This document shows, piece after piece, positions 43,690 to 54,364 of a stretch of DNA of 64,000 nt. Numbering within the stretch: the stretch's first letter is position 1; every line of letters begins with the position of its first letter. Origin of the DNA: Mycobacterium sherrisii (GTDB taxonomy: Bacteria > Actinomycetota > Actinomycetes > Mycobacteriales > Mycobacteriaceae). The notes beneath the pieces were generated by a model, which worked only from the letters and a program-made list of their open reading frames with translations, had not been told where the DNA came from and did no database searches. The stretch is taken from the NCBI RefSeq assembly GCF_002102355.1, contig NZ_LQPT01000093.1:1-64000 (forward strand), written 5' to 3'. The position numbers were made by a program, and so were the translations under genes.

Positions 43690-46598
43690 GCACTCATGAG
43701 CAGTCGCGGCCGTTCGTGCCGCGCACCATCCGCCGGCTGGCACTGCCGATCCTGCTGTTCTGGGTGGCGCTGGCCGCGTTGACCAACATCGCGGTGCCGC
43801 AGCTGGAAGACGTTGGCAAGACCCACAATGTCGCGCTGAACTCCCCGGATGCTCCGTCGCTCAAGGCGATCAAGCGAATCGGGGAGAAGTTCGGCGAGTT
43901 CGACACCGACAGCACGGCGATGATCGTCTTGGAGGGCGACAAGCCACTCGGCGCGGACGCACACAAGTTCTACGACGAGATGATCCGTCGGCTCGAGCAG
44001 GACCGCAAACACGTCGAACATGTGCAGGACTACTGGGGGGACACGCTGACCGCGGCCGGATCGCAAAGCAGCGACGGCAAGGCCGCCTACGTCCAGGTCA
44101 ACCTGGCGGGCAACCAGGGCTCCGCGCTGGCCAACGAGGGCGTCGGCGCCATCCGCGACATCGTCGACCACATGAGGCCGCCACCGGGCGTCAAGACCTA
44201 CGTCACCGGCGCGGCGCCGCTGATCTCCGACCAGTTCGACGTCGGCAGTAAGGGCACCGCCAAGGTCACGGCGATCACCATCGGGATGATCGCGGTGATG
44301 CTGTTCTTCGTCTACCGCTCGGTGCTCACCACGCTGCTGGTGCTTGCCACGGTCCTGATCGAAATGTCCGCCGCCCGAGGACTTGTCGCGTTTCTCGGAA
44401 ACGCCGGCGTGATCGGGTTGTCCACCTACGCGACGAACCTGTTGACGCTGCTGGTGATCGCCGCGGGAACCGACTACGCGATCTTCTTCGCCGGCCGTTA
44501 CCAGGAAGCGCGTGGAACCGGCGAGGACCGAGAAACCGCGTTCTACACCATGTATCACGGCACCACACACATCGTGCTGGGTTCGGGGCTCACCGTGGCC
44601 GGGGCAGTGGCGTGTCTGAGTTTCACGCGTCTGCCCTACTTCCAAAGTCTGGGTATTCCAGCGGCTTTGGGCATTCTGGTGGCGTTGTGCGCCGCGCTGA
44701 CCCTGGGTCCGGCGATTCTGACCCTGGGAGCCAAGGCAGGCATCTTCGACCCCAAGCGGACGATCCGGACCCGCGGCTGGCGGCGGATCGGCACCGCCAT
44801 CGTGCGCTGGCCCGGTGCCGTGCTCGCGTCTGCTACCGGCCTGGCCCTGGTGGGACTGATCGCGTTGCCCGGCTACAAGACCAGTTACGACACCCGTCCC
44901 TACATGCCGGCCAGCGCGCCGGCCAATATCGGCTACACCGCGGCCGAGCGGCACTTTTCGCGAGCTCGACTGGAGCCCGAATTGATGATGGTCGAAACCG
45001 ATCACGATATGCGCAACCCGGAGAGCATGCTGGTGCTGGACAAGGTGGCCAAGGCGGTGTTCCACGTGCCGGGGGTCGCGCAGGTGCAGACCATCACCCG
45101 GCCGTTGGGCACCCCGCTGGTGCACAGCTCGCTGGCGTTTGTCGTCAGCAATCAGGCGGCCGGCCAGCAGCAAAACCTTCAGTATCAACGGGATCGGGCC
45201 GACGACGCGCTCAAGCAGGCCAACGAGCTGTCGAAGACGATCAACATCTTGAAGCAGCAATATCAACTGCAGCAGCAACTGGCCAACGCCACGCACAGCG
45301 AGACCCAAAGCTTTCACGACACCATCGACACGATCCAGGAGCTGCGCGACAAGCTGGCCAACCTCGACGATTTCCTGCGCCCGCTGCGCAGCTACTTTTA
45401 TTGGGAGAAGCACTGCTACGACATTCCCGCGTGCTTCGCGTTCCGGTCCACCTTCGAGGCGCTCGACACCACCGACCAGCTCACCGAGAAGTTCGAAAAC
45501 CTCACGGCGACACTGGATAAGCTCGACGCGCTGCAACCGCAGCTGGTCGCGTTGATACCGCCGCAGATCCAGAGTCAGGAGACGAATCGCGATCTGACGC
45601 TGGCGAATTACGCTACGCTGTCCGGCATCTACGCCCAGACCGCCGCCGCGATCGACAATGCGACGGCATTGGGCCGGGCCTTCGACGCCGCCAAGAACGA
45701 CGACACCTTCTACCTGCCGCCCGAGGTGTTCGACAACCCCGACTTCAAGCGCGGGCTGAAACTGTTCCTCTCGCCCGACGGCAAGGCCGTGCGGATGATC
45801 GTCACGCACGAAGGCGATCCCGCTACACCGGAAGGCATTTCGCACATCGACCCGATCGCCAAGGCCGCGCACGAGGCCCTCAAGGGCACCCCGATGGCCG
45901 ATGCGAAGGTGTACCTCGGTGGAACCGCCGCCACGTACAAGGACATCCAGGACGGCGCCAAGTACGACTTGATGATCGTGGCGTTTGCCGCGTTGAGCCT
46001 GATCCTGCTGATCATGATGATCATCACGCGGAGCCTGATCGCCGCGGTGGTCATCGTCGGCACGGTGGCGCTGTCGCTGGGCGCCTCGTTCGGCCTGTCG
46101 GTCCTGGTGTGGCAGTACATGTTTGGCATCCAGTTGTATTGGGTGGTGCTGGCGCTGGCCGTGATCCTGCTGCTGGCCGTCGGATCCGATTACAACTTGC
46201 TGTTGATTTCCCGGTTCAAGGAAGAGATCCATGCCGGGCTCAACACCGGCATCATCCGGGCGATGGCCGGCTCCGGCTCGGTGGTCACCTCGGCGGGCAT
46301 CGTGTTCGCGGTCACCATGTGCGCGTTCGTATTCAGCGGATTCCAGGTGCTCGGGCAGATCGGGACGACGATCGGCCTCGGTTTGTTGTTCGACACGCTG
46401 ATCGTGCGGGCGTTCCTGACGCCTTCCATCGCAAGGCTTTTGGGCCGGTGGTTCTGGTGGCCGCAGCGGGTTCGACCGCGCCCGGCCAGCACGATGCTTC
46501 GGCCCTATGGCCCGCGTCCGGCGGTGCGTCAGCTGCTGTTGTGGGATGACGACGATGACACGGTGCTGGCCGGCTCCCCGGCCCCGGCCTCGCGCTGA
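43686..46598 (+). CDS. MmpL-family RND transporter
   Basis: A 970-residue transporter of the MmpL4/MmpL5 type: twelve predicted helices, a first periplasmic loop (about 35-195), then a long second loop (about 415-760) with the coiled-coil-like stretch [21 protein letters not shown] that is characteristic of this subgroup. Proton-relay segments are [19 protein letters not shown] and [21 protein letters not shown], each with Asp-Tyr. A short C-terminal cytoplasmic tail follows. With MmpS it probably exports a lipid or siderophore and could affect drug tolerance, as MmpS5-MmpL5 does; its own substrate is unknown. Confidence 0.93.
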   Translation: MSTHEQSRPFVPRTIRRLALPILLFWVALAALTNIAVPQLEDVGKTHNVALNSPDAPSLKAIKRIGEKFGEFDTDSTAMIVLEGDKPLGADAHKFYDEMIRRLEQDRKHVEHVQDYWGDTLTAAGSQSSDGKAAYVQVNLAGNQGSALANEGVGAIRDIVDHMRPPPGVKTYVTGAAPLISDQFDVGSKGTAKVTAITIGMIAVMLFFVYRSVLTTLLVLATVLIEMSAARGLVAFLGNAGVIGLSTYATNLLTLLVIAAGTDYAIFFAGRYQEARGTGEDRETAFYTMYHGTTHIVLGSGLTVAGAVACLSFTRLPYFQSLGIPAALGILVALCAALTLGPAILTLGAKAGIFDPKRTIRTRGWRRIGTAIVRWPGAVLASATGLALVGLIALPGYKTSYDTRPYMPASAPANIGYTAAERHFSRARLEPELMMVETDHDMRNPESMLVLDKVAKAVFHVPGVAQVQTITRPLGTPLVHSSLAFVVSNQAAGQQQNLQYQRDRADDALKQANELSKTINILKQQYQLQQQLANATHSETQSFHDTIDTIQELRDKLANLDDFLRPLRSYFYWEKHCYDIPACFAFRSTFEALDTTDQLTEKFENLTATLDKLDALQPQLVALIPPQIQSQETNRDLTLANYATLSGIYAQTAAAIDNATALGRAFDAAKNDDTFYLPPEVFDNPDFKRGLKLFLSPDGKAVRMIVTHEGDPATPEGISHIDPIAKAAHEALKGTPMADAKVYLGGTAATYKDIQDGAKYDLMIVAFAALSLILLIMMIITRSLIAAVVIVGTVALSLGASFGLSVLVWQYMFGIQLYWVVLALAVILLLAVGSDYNLLLISRFKEEIHAGLNTGIIRAMAGSGSVVTSAGIVFAVTMCAFVFSGFQVLGQIGTTIGLGLLFDTLIVRAFLTPSIARLLGRWFWWPQRVRPRPASTMLRPYGPRPAVRQLLLWDDDDDTVLAGSPAPASR

Positions 46599-46608
46599 CC
46601 GTCGGGGA

Positions 46609-47265
46609 TCAATGCAGCAGGGTCGCGACGATGCCGGCCAAGTAACCCAGCCGGGCCACCTCCGACGGCCGAAATTCCGGTCCGGGCCGGCCCAGCACCA
46701 CCGCCGTATGCGGGTCGCCGAGGGGGGCGGCCACCATCGTGGTGTCCATGTCGCGCCAGGCCTCCGGCACCCACTCGGCGCTGCCGTCCAGCGTCACCGC
46801 CCCCCGGATCGGTAACCACGGCGCCGAGACCGCGCGCGTCTCGGGAGCACCCGGGCTGGCGGCCAGACGCAGCAGTTCGCCGTCGGCACTGCGCAGCACG
46901 GTGCACCAGCTCACCCGCAGCACCCGGGGCGCCTCGTCGGCCAGCACCTGCAGCCGCGCCGACTGGTCGTGCGCCGCGGAGACGTGATCGAGCAGCTCCA
47001 GCTCGCGGTGGGCTTCCAGCAGCCCGGTGTGCGGGCGCACGCTGTCCACCCGCACACCGTTGAGCGACTCGGCGGCGGTGATCAGCGTGTCGGGCATGGC
47101 GCCGGCGGGCAGCTCGATGACCAAGTCGTCGGTGGCGTAACCGGCGCTGCGCTCCACGACGTCCAGCGACAGGATGTCGGCGCCCACCGACCCCAGCGCA
47201 ACGGCCAGCGCGCCCAGGCTTCCCGGGCGGTCCAGGAGCTCGATGCGCAACAGATACGACGGCAC
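46609..47265 (-). CDS. ACT-domain protein (Rv3013-like)
   Basis: A 218-residue protein. The N-terminal ACT domain reads [33 protein letters not shown], with the Arg-Pro-Gly-Ser-Leu ligand loop, up to about residue 75. The rest may be a second, GAF- or ACT-like sensory domain ([44 protein letters not shown]) without catalytic motifs. It presumably senses an amino acid or nucleotide. GTG 47265 start, divergent from gatC, and convergent with mmpL with 10 bases between stops. Confidence 0.8.
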   Translation of the reverse strand: MPSYLLRIELLDRPGSLGALAVALGSVGADILSLDVVERSAGYATDDLVIELPAGAMPDTLITAAESLNGVRVDSVRPHTGLLEAHRELELLDHVSAAHDQSARLQVLADEAPRVLRVSWCTVLRSADGELLRLAASPGAPETRAVSAPWLPIRGAVTLDGSAEWVPEAWRDMDTTMVAAPLGDPHTAVVLGRPGPEFRPSEVARLGYLAGIVATLLH

Positions 47266-47311
47266 GCGCCCACTGTTGCACAGTGCCGCGCGCGCGGCAT
47301 TTCAGCCCGGT

Positions 47312-47317
47312 TAGGCT
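47312..47317 (+). promoter_or_regulatory. -10 element for gatC
   Basis: TAGGCT ends 8 bases before GTG 47326, consistent with a leaderless gatCA transcript. Confidence 0.45.
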
Positions 47318-47325
47318 TTTCGCTC

Positions 47326-47634
47326 GTGTCCCAGATCCCCCGCATCTCTCGTGATGAGGTCGCGCACCTGGCCAAGCTGGCCAGGCTGGCGCTGACCGAT
47401 ACCGAGCTGGACAGCTTCGCCGGCCAACTCGACGCCATCCTGACCCACGTCGGCCAGATCCAGGCGGTCGACGTGACCGGCGTCGAAGCGACCGACAATC
47501 CGCTCAAGAGCGTCAACGTCACCCGCGCGGACGCGGCCCGGCCGTGCCTGACGCAGCAGGAGGCGCTGGCCGCGGCCCCCGAGGCCGTTGACGGCCGGTT
47601 CGCGGTCCCGCAGATCCTGGGGGACAGCGAGTGA
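47326..47634 (+). CDS. gatC: Asp/Glu-tRNA amidotransferase subunit C
   Basis: A 102-residue Gat[45 protein letters not shown] and [31 protein letters not shown], the belt-like helical protein that steadies GatA on GatB. The complex turns misacylated Glu-tRNA(Gln) and Asp-tRNA(Asn) into Gln- and Asn-tRNA. GTG 47326 is chosen because the family starts at this point and a -10 element precedes it. Overlaps gatA by 4 bases. Confidence 0.95.
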   Translation: MSQIPRISRDEVAHLAKLARLALTDTELDSFAGQLDAILTHVGQIQAVDVTGVEATDNPLKSVNVTRADAARPCLTQQEALAAAPEAVDGRFAVPQILGDSE

Positions 47635-49118
47635 GCGAGATCATCCGCTCGGACGCAGCGACGCTGGCCGCCAAAGTTGTGGCCAAGGAGCTGTCGTCGG
47701 TCGAGATCACCCAGGCCTACCTGGACCGCATCGCGGCCACCGACGACCGCTACGGTGCCTTCCTGCACGTCGCGGCCGACGAGGCGCTGGCCGCGGCGGC
47801 CGCGGTCGACGCGGCGGTGTCGGCCGGTGAGCAGCTGCCCTCGGCGCTGGCCGGTGTTCCGCTGGCCCTCAAGGACGTGTTCACCACGGTCGACATGCCG
47901 ACCACCTGCGGATCCAAAATCCTCGAGGGATGGCGTTCCCCGTACGACGCCACCGTCACCGCCCGGTTGCGCGCCGCCGGCATCCCAATCCTGGGCAAGA
48001 CCAACATGGACGAGTTCGCGATGGGCTCGTCGACAGAGAACTCGGCCTACGGCCCGACCCGCAACCCGTGGGACCTCGACCGGGTGCCCGGCGGCTCGGG
48101 CGGTGGCAGCGCCGCGGCGCTGGCCGCGTTCCAGGCGCCGCTGGCCATCGGGACCGACACCGGCGGCTCGATCCGTCAGCCCGCCGCGCTGACGGCGACC
48201 GTCGGGGTCAAACCCACCTACGGCACGGTGTCCCGCTACGGCTTGGTGGCCTGCGCCTCGTCGCTGGACCAGGGCGGCCCGTGCGCCCGCACTGTGCTGG
48301 ACACCGCGCTGCTGCACCAGGTGATCGCCGGGCATGACGCGCTGGACTCCACCTCGCTCGACGTCGCGGTGCCCGACGTGGTCGCCGGCGCCCGGGCCGG
48401 CGCGGCCGGTGATCTGCGGGGCGTGCGGATCGGGGTGGTCAAGCAGTTGCGTGGCGAGGGCTACCAGCCGGGGGTGCTGGCGTCGTTCGAGGCCGCGGTG
48501 CAACAACTGACCGAGCTGGGCGCGCAGGTGAGCGAGGTCGATTGCCCGCACTTCGATCACGCCCTGGCGGCCTACTACCTGATCCTGCCCTCGGAGGTGT
48601 CCAGCAACCTGGCGCGCTTCGACGCGATGCGTTACGGCCTGCGGGTCGGGGACGACGGCACCAAGAGCGCCGAGGAGGTCATGGCGATGACGCGGGCGGC
48701 GGGATTCGGCCCGGAAGTCAAGCGCCGCATCATGATTGGCACCTACGCGCTGTCCGCCGGTTACTACGACGCCTATTACAACCAGGCGCAGAAGGTCCGC
48801 AACCTGATCGCCCGCGATCTGGACGCGGCCTACCAGTCGGTCGACGTGTTGATCTCGCCGGCGACCCCGACGACCGCATTCGGCTTGGGGGAGAAGGTCG
48901 ACGATCCGCTGGCCATGTACCTGTTCGACCTGTGCACGCTGCCGCTGAACCTGGCCGGGCACTGCGGCATGTCGGTGCCCTCAGGGCTGTCCCCGGACGA
49001 CCGGTTGCCGGTGGGCCTGCAGATCATGGCGCCCGCCCTGGCCGACGACCGCCTCTACCGGGTGGGTGCGGCCTACGAGGCCGCGCGCGGGCCATTGCCC
49101 GCGGCGCCGACCGTTTAG
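47631..49118 (+). CDS. gatA: Asp/Glu-tRNA amidotransferase subunit A
   Basis: A 495-residue amidase-signature enzyme that releases ammonia from glutamine for GatB. The Ser-cisSer-Lys triad is visible: Lys in [18 protein letters not shown], cis-Ser in [15 protein letters not shown], and nucleophile Ser in [30 protein letters not shown] and [11 protein letters not shown] are conserved downstream. GTG 47631 overlaps the gatC stop. pfkA follows after 45 bases. Confidence 0.97.
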   Translation: MSEIIRSDAATLAAKVVAKELSSVEITQAYLDRIAATDDRYGAFLHVAADEALAAAAAVDAAVSAGEQLPSALAGVPLALKDVFTTVDMPTTCGSKILEGWRSPYDATVTARLRAAGIPILGKTNMDEFAMGSSTENSAYGPTRNPWDLDRVPGGSGGGSAAALAAFQAPLAIGTDTGGSIRQPAALTATVGVKPTYGTVSRYGLVACASSLDQGGPCARTVLDTALLHQVIAGHDALDSTSLDVAVPDVVAGARAGAAGDLRGVRIGVVKQLRGEGYQPGVLASFEAAVQQLTELGAQVSEVDCPHFDHALAAYYLILPSEVSSNLARFDAMRYGLRVGDDGTKSAEEVMAMTRAAGFGPEVKRRIMIGTYALSAGYYDAYYNQAQKVRNLIARDLDAAYQSVDVLISPATPTTAFGLGEKVDDPLAMYLFDLCTLPLNLAGHCGMSVPSGLSPDDRLPVGLQIMAPALADDRLYRVGAAYEAARGPLPAAPTV

Positions 49119-49163
49119 CCGCGGACTTGCCCACCGGGCCGCCGGGACGGGCAAGATAAGGGC

Positions 49164-50195
49164 ATGCGGATCGGAGTACTCACCGGGGGTGGCGACTGTC
49201 CCGGCCTCAACGCTGTCATTCGGGCGGTGGTGCGCACCTGCGACGCCCGGTACGGCTCGTCGGTGGTCGGATTTCAGGACGGGTGGCGCGGTTTGCTGGA
49301 AAACCGGCGAATCCAGTTGCAAAACGACGACCGCAACGACCGGCTGCTGGCCAAGGGCGGCACGGTGCTGGGCACGGCCCGGGTGCACCCCGACAAGCTG
49401 CGGGCCGGCCTGGACCAGATCAAGCAAACCCTGGACGACAACGGCATCGACGTGCTCATCCCGATCGGCGGCGAAGGCACCCTGACGGCGGCGCATTGGC
49501 TGTCGGAGGAGAACGTGCCGGTGGTGGGGGTGCCCAAGACGATCGACAACGACATCGATTGCACCGACGTGACTTTCGGGCACGATACCGCCCTGACGGT
49601 GGCGACCGACGCGATCGACCGGTTGCACAGCACGGCCGAGTCCCATCAACGGGTGATGCTGGTCGAGGTGATGGGCCGGCACGCCGGCTGGATCGCGCTC
49701 AACGCGGGGCTGGCCTCCGGTGCCCACATGACACTGATCCCCGAGCAACCCTTCGACATCGAGGACGTGTGCCGACTGGTCAAACGGCGCTTCCAGCGCG
49801 GGGATTCGCATTTCATCTGCGTGGTCGCCGAGGGCGCCAAGCCGATCCCCGGCTCGATTCCGTTGCGCGAGGGCGGGATTGACGAGTTCGGGCACGAGCG
49901 TTTCACCGGTGTGGCCCAGCAGCTGGGCATCGCGGTGGAAAAGCGGATCAACAAGGACGTTCGGGTCACGGTGCTGGGTCACGTGCAGCGGGGCGGCACG
50001 CCGACCGCCTACGACCGGGTGCTGGCCACCCGGTTCGGGGTGCACGCCGCCGACGCCGCGCATGCCGGTGAGTACGGGCAGATGGTGTCCCTGCGCGGGC
50101 AGGAAATCGGTCGCGTGTCGCTGGCCGATGCGACCCGCCACCTCAAACTGGTGCCCGACACCCGCTACGACGAGGCCGCCGCGTTCTTCGGGTGA
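49164..50195 (+). CDS. pfkA: 6-phosphofructokinase (ATP-dependent clade III type)
   Basis: A 343-residue Pfk[20 protein letters not shown] binds the nucleotide; [15 protein letters not shown] has Gly after the acidic residue (E. coli 104 equivalent, typical of ATP use), while [13 protein letters not shown] has Lys at the 124 equivalent, as in PPi enzymes and in the actinobacterial ATP-using group. [17 protein letters not shown] and [22 protein letters not shown] complete the active site. It phosphorylates fructose 6-phosphate in glycolysis. The position between gatA and gatB is conserved in mycobacteria. Confidence 0.95.
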   Translation: MRIGVLTGGGDCPGLNAVIRAVVRTCDARYGSSVVGFQDGWRGLLENRRIQLQNDDRNDRLLAKGGTVLGTARVHPDKLRAGLDQIKQTLDDNGIDVLIPIGGEGTLTAAHWLSEENVPVVGVPKTIDNDIDCTDVTFGHDTALTVATDAIDRLHSTAESHQRVMLVEVMGRHAGWIALNAGLASGAHMTLIPEQPFDIEDVCRLVKRRFQRGDSHFICVVAEGAKPIPGSIPLREGGIDEFGHERFTGVAQQLGIAVEKRINKDVRVTVLGHVQRGGTPTAYDRVLATRFGVHAADAAHAGEYGQMVSLRGQEIGRVSLADATRHLKLVPDTRYDEAAAFFG

Positions 50196-50293
50196 TCTCC
50201 GCCGGCCGCACGACTTTGCCGGCGCTGCGCGATCGAGTGGGGTTGGTCACATTTTCGGGTTTAACTCGCTGCTCGCGGCGGCTATCCCCGGGT

Positions 50294-51436
50294 ATGAGCA
50301 ATCGCGGTGGTGTTCGCGGAGTCCCCGGGCAGTCCCCGGTCGCGCCGGCCCCGCCGGGGCCCTCAGGCCCCGTGAGGCACACGGGGCCCGCGCCTTCGGT
50401 TTCCTGGCGTCGCGGCGACCCGACGGCCGCCACGGTGCCCGAGCCACGCCATCGGCTGTCCCGGTCGCGCGGCCCCGCCGCGCCGTATCGTCCCGGTCTG
50501 ACGCTAGGTGGCACCGCACTGGACGGCGTGGACCACGGCGATTCCGCACGTTCGGTACGGTCCGGCTGGCGACAGGTGATCCACCGCGTGACCGGAATCG
50601 ACGTGGGCCCGGGCAAGGACGCGCTGCACGAGCACGGCCTGCGGCAGCGGATCGCGACGCCGCTGGGCGCGGTGTTCCCGATCGCGGTGCTCAACTTCAA
50701 GGGCGGTGTCGGCAAGACCGCGGTGGTCGAGGCGCTCGGCTCGACGTTCGCCGAGGCGCGCGGGGACCGGGTGATCGCCGTCGACATCGACACCGGCGAC
50801 CTGGCCGAACGCCACGGTCGCCGCAACCCGTTGAGCCTGGCCGACCTGGTCGCCCGCAATTCGGTCACGCAATATTCCGAGATTCGGGCGCACACCCACA
50901 TGAACAGCTTCGGCCTGGAAGTGCTCGGGCTGCCCGATTACGGCCAGACCGGCTGGCGGCTGGAGCGCCGCGACTTCGCCAAGGTGTTCTCGATGGTGCG
51001 GAATCACTACTCGGTGGTGCTGGTGGACTGCGTCAAGGCGATCAACTCCGCGGTGATGGAAGCCGTGCTGCCCGAGGCGCGCGCCCTGGTGGTGGTCACC
51101 GGCACTTCCATCGACGCGGTACGCAAAACCAACACCACCCTGGAATGGTTGTGCAACAACGGGTATCGGCACCTGATGACCTCAACCGTGCTGGTGATGA
51201 ACTACACGGAGCCGACCAAGCCGGACGGCGTGGTCGTCAAGGAGTTCGAGTCCCTGGCCGCCCGCGTCGCCGCCGCCGCGGTGTTGCCGTTCGATCGGCA
51301 TGTGCACGAAGGCCGGGAACTCGGCCTGGACCGGCTGAGCAAGGAAAGCCGGCGCGGCTACCTGGAGCTGGCGGCCGCGCTGGGCGATATGGCCGCCGGA
51401 CGTCCGGCGCGGGACGGTTCGGCCCGCATGCCCTAG
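50294..51436 (+). CDS. MinD/ParA-like ATPase, EspI-type (ESX-associated)
   Basis: About 380 residues. The first 125 are a proline- and arginine-rich disordered region (APAPPGPSGPVRHTGPAPS). The C-terminal 250 form a ParA/MinD-like P-loop ATPase: Walker A in VLNFKGGVGKTAVVEALGS, VIAVDIDTGDLAERHG, VVLVDCVKAINSAVMEAVLPEA (Walker B) and VLVMNYTEPTKPDG. This layout matches EspI and other ATPases encoded near ESX systems rather than plasmid ParA. ATG 50294 is chosen; GTG 50192, which overlaps the pfkA stop, would add 34 low-quality residues. In M. tuberculosis nothing like this separates pfkA and gatB, so it is an insertion. It has no ParB partner here. Confidence 0.8.
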   Translation: MSNRGGVRGVPGQSPVAPAPPGPSGPVRHTGPAPSVSWRRGDPTAATVPEPRHRLSRSRGPAAPYRPGLTLGGTALDGVDHGDSARSVRSGWRQVIHRVTGIDVGPGKDALHEHGLRQRIATPLGAVFPIAVLNFKGGVGKTAVVEALGSTFAEARGDRVIAVDIDTGDLAERHGRRNPLSLADLVARNSVTQYSEIRAHTHMNSFGLEVLGLPDYGQTGWRLERRDFAKVFSMVRNHYSVVLVDCVKAINSAVMEAVLPEARALVVVTGTSIDAVRKTNTTLEWLCNNGYRHLMTSTVLVMNYTEPTKPDGVVVKEFESLAARVAAAAVLPFDRHVHEGRELGLDRLSKESRRGYLELAAALGDMAAGRPARDGSARMP

Positions 51437-51471
51437 TCCGCGCCCGCCCCGGTCGCCCACCCCGTCCCCAC

Positions 51472-51477
51472 TAGGAT
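51472..51477 (+). promoter_or_regulatory. -10 element for gatB
   Basis: TAGGAT ends 7 bases before ATG 51485. It gives gatB its own probable leaderless promoter after the inserted ATPase gene. Confidence 0.5.
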
Positions 51478-51484
51478 CTTTTCC

Positions 51485-52996
51485 ATGACTGTCACGTCCG
51501 GGGCCGACCTGCTGGATTACGACGAGGTCCTCGCGCGTTACGAGCCGGTGCTCGGCCTCGAGGTCCACGTTGAGCTGTCCACCGTCACCAAGATGTTCTG
51601 CGGCTGCTCCACCGCCTTCGGCGCCGAGCCGAACACCCAGGTGTGCCCGGTCTGCCTGGGCCTGCCCGGCTCGTTGCCCGTGCTCAACCAGGCCGCGGTG
51701 GAATCGGCGATCCGCATCGGGTTGGCGCTGAACTGCGAGATCGTGCCGTGGTGCCGTTTCGCCCGGAAGAACTACTTCTACCCGGACATGCCGAAGAACT
51801 ACCAGATCTCCCAGTACGACGAGCCGATCGCCGTCAACGGCTACCTGGACGCACCGCTGGAAGACGGCACCACGTGGCGCGTCGAGATCGAACGCGCCCA
51901 CATGGAAGAGGACACCGGCAAGCTGACCCACCTGGGCAGCGAGACCGGCCGCATCCACGGCGCGACGACGTCGCTGATCGACTACAACCGCGCGGGTGTG
52001 CCGCTGATCGAAATTGTCACCAAGCCCATCGTGGGGGCCGGGGCGCGGGCTCCCCAAATTGCCCGCGCCTACGTGACGGCGTTGCGAGACCTGTTGCGGG
52101 CGTTGGGTGTATCCGACGTCCGGATGGACCAGGGGTCGATGCGTTGCGATTCCAACGTGTCGCTCAAACCGATCGGTGCCACCGAGTTCGGCACCCGCAC
52201 CGAAACCAAGAACGTCAACTCGCTGAAAAGCGTCGAGGTGGCGGTGCGATATGAAATGCAGCGCCAGGCCGCCGTTCTGCTGGGCGGCGGTCGAATCACG
52301 CAGGAAACCAGGCACTTTCACGAGACTGGCTATACTAGCCCGGGCCGCACCAAGGAAACCGCCGAGGATTACCGCTATTTCCCCGAGCCCGACCTGGAAC
52401 CCGTCGCGCCCAGCCGGGAGCTGGTGGAGCGGCTACGCCAGACCATCCCTGAGCTTCCGTGGTTGAGCCGCAAGCGAATTCAGCAGGAGTGGGGTGTTTC
52501 CGACGAGGTGATGCGCGATCTGGTCAACGCCGGCGCCGTCGAGTTGGTCACCGCGACCATCGCGCACGGCGCCGCCAGCGAGCCGGCCCGCGCCTGGTGG
52601 GGAAACTTTCTGGTGCAGAAGGCCAACGAGGCGGGCATCGAGCTGGACGAGTTGGCCATCACGCCCGAACAGGTCGCGGCGGTCATCGCACTGGTCGACG
52701 AAGGCAAACTTTCCAACAAGCTGGCCCGCCAGGTCGTCGAGGGCGTGTTGGCCGGTGCGGGTGAACCCGAAGAGGTGATGACGGCCCGCGGTTTGGCGCT
52801 GGTGCGCGACGACTCGGTCACCCAGGCCGCCGTCGACGAAGCGCTGGCCGCCAATCCCGATGTGGCGGAGAAGATTCGCGGCGGGAAAGTTCAAGCCGCC
52901 GGGGCCATCGTGGGTGCGGTGATGAAGGCGACCCGCGGCCAGGCCGACGCGGCGCGAGTGCGCGAACTGGTGTTGGCCGCCTGCGGGCAGAGCTAA
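51485..52996 (+). CDS. gatB: Asp/Glu-tRNA amidotransferase subunit B
   Basis: A 503-residue GatB. The kinase-like cradle domain begins [27 protein letters not shown], with the zinc-type cysteines CGCS and [59 protein letters not shown] and [17 protein letters not shown] follow. The helical and YqeY-like tail domain runs from about 300 to the end ([39 protein letters not shown]). It activates the misacylated amino acid and transfers ammonia from GatA. Confidence 0.97.
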   Translation: MTVTSGADLLDYDEVLARYEPVLGLEVHVELSTVTKMFCGCSTAFGAEPNTQVCPVCLGLPGSLPVLNQAAVESAIRIGLALNCEIVPWCRFARKNYFYPDMPKNYQISQYDEPIAVNGYLDAPLEDGTTWRVEIERAHMEEDTGKLTHLGSETGRIHGATTSLIDYNRAGVPLIEIVTKPIVGAGARAPQIARAYVTALRDLLRALGVSDVRMDQGSMRCDSNVSLKPIGATEFGTRTETKNVNSLKSVEVAVRYEMQRQAAVLLGGGRITQETRHFHETGYTSPGRTKETAEDYRYFPEPDLEPVAPSRELVERLRQTIPELPWLSRKRIQQEWGVSDEVMRDLVNAGAVELVTATIAHGAASEPARAWWGNFLVQKANEAGIELDELAITPEQVAAVIALVDEGKLSNKLARQVVEGVLAGAGEPEEVMTARGLALVRDDSVTQAAVDEALAANPDVAEKIRGGKVQAAGAIVGAVMKATRGQADAARVRELVLAACGQS

Positions 52997-53025
52997 GCAG
53001 TCGGTTTGCCGTGTGGCGGCGCGGT

Positions 53026-54147
53026 TTAGGCCTTGTCGTCGTTGTTGCGGGGGAAGCCGCCGCCCTGCGGGAACAGCGGGAACACCACATCGTCTAACCT
53101 CTCGGCGTCACCGGCGGTTTTGTTGATGGTGGCACCCCAGACGTTGCCGTCCGGCGACAAGCGCAACGCCCACGCGTGCGCATGCGTGTCCTTGCGGACC
53201 ACCTCGGGCTCGCCGGTCACGGCGCCGGTGTTCGGCGCCAGCCGCAGCGCCACCGTCATTTTGGTGTTGACCAGGTTGACCATCACGGTCCCGTCCATCG
53301 CCGCACAGCCGGCCACGCCCGGCTTGTCCGGCCAGGTCCACACCGTGGAAACCTCGGAAGCCTTGGTGATGCGCTGCAACCGGTCGGCGGTGGGGGTGCG
53401 GTCGGCCACATAGAGCGAGCCGTCCACCGGGTCGATGCACATGCCGCCGCCCGAACCGACACCGGACAGCGCGGTCGTCGGCGGCGCCTGTCCGACGGTG
53501 GTCGGCTGTTCGATGCGTAACACCTTGCCGGCCAACGACTTAGGATCGGCGGCCAGCGCCGGGTTGCCCGCGTCGCCGGTGAGCACCAACAACGTGGTAG
53601 GGCTGCTGAACAGCAGCGCCCCGGTGTTTCCGACGGCGCCCTTGGGGATTCCAGTCAGGATGTCCTTGGGGATGTCACCGTCGGCGATCCGGATGACCCG
53701 GTTGTCGCTCGGCGTGCTGACGTAGGCGTACATCAGCCGGTCCTGGGTGTAGGTCGGTGAGAGCACGATGTCCATCAGGCCGCCGTCGCCGGACGGGTCC
53801 ACCGGAACGACCAGCTTGACCTTCGGCTCGGCGCTGACGGAAATCTCCTTCACCGCGCCGGTGGTGCGCTCGGCGACCAGTGCCGTCTTGCTATCGGGGC
53901 CCATGATCAGGCCGCTGGTGCTCTCCAGGCAGCCCTGCATCACCCCCGGGGCCGGGCAGGCCTTGGGAAACGGCGTGGGCGGCAACGGCGGCGGTGGGGG
54001 CGGCGTCGAACTCGGCTGCGGTTTGAGTTCCGGGGCCGTGGTGAACGGCGCGGATGCCGCATCGTTGAACCGGGCGCAGCCCGTCGCCACCAGCAGCACC
54101 GCGCACAGCGCAGCGAGCCCGCACCGAACCGGCCACCCCAGACGCAT
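53026..54147 (-). CDS. lppZ: Lipoprotein with glucose/sorbosone dehydrogenase-like propeller (LppZ-like)
   Basis: A 373-residue lipoprotein. Residues 1-24 (GLAALCAVLLVATGC) form a signal with lipobox ATGC. A proline-rich linker (KPQPSSTPPPPPPLPPTP) leads to a six-bladed propeller of the GSDH type: LIMGPDSKTALVAERTTGAV, GDGGLMDIVLSPTYTQDRLM, GGMCIDPVDGSLYVADRTPT and WALRLSPDGNVWGATINKT. It resembles M. tuberculosis LppZ, an abundant surface lipoprotein of unknown substrate. ATG 54147 lies 7 bases after a -10 element on the same strand. Confidence 0.88.
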   Translation of the reverse strand: MRLGWPVRCGLAALCAVLLVATGCARFNDAASAPFTTAPELKPQPSSTPPPPPPLPPTPFPKACPAPGVMQGCLESTSGLIMGPDSKTALVAERTTGAVKEISVSAEPKVKLVVPVDPSGDGGLMDIVLSPTYTQDRLMYAYVSTPSDNRVIRIADGDIPKDILTGIPKGAVGNTGALLFSSPTTLLVLTGDAGNPALAADPKSLAGKVLRIEQPTTVGQAPPTTALSGVGSGGGMCIDPVDGSLYVADRTPTADRLQRITKASEVSTVWTWPDKPGVAGCAAMDGTVMVNLVNTKMTVALRLAPNTGAVTGEPEVVRKDTHAHAWALRLSPDGNVWGATINKTAGDAERLDDVVFPLFPQGGGFPRNNDDKA

Positions 54148-54154
54148 GACCGAC

Positions 54155-54160
54155 AGGCTA
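54155..54160 (-). promoter_or_regulatory. -10 element for lppZ
   Basis: TAGCCT on the minus strand ends 7 bases before ATG 54147, so the message is probably leaderless. Confidence 0.5.
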
Positions 54161-54364
54161 CGGATAGTGCGGGCACCGGCGCCACAGGCGTGCGGCAGCG
54201 CACCCTCGTCCGACCGCGGGCGACGGCCGTGGTTACCGTTTCGAGACACCGTCGAGCCGATTTCGAGTCGATCCGGGCCGATTTTGCGGTATATGGGTCA
54301 ATTATCCGGCGAAAGCGCCGCTCAAATCCCCAATTCGGGCGTCGATGCCCTTACCCTGACACCC

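Noticed and set aside
43659-46232. Minus-strand open frame of 857 codons
   Set aside because: Antisense to the intact mmpL gene, with Gln/Arg/His-rich content typical of reversed GC-rich codons.
53768-54364. Long N-terminal extension of the DoxX protein
   Set aside because: The frame is open upstream only because it crosses lppZ on the other strand; the extension has no domain.
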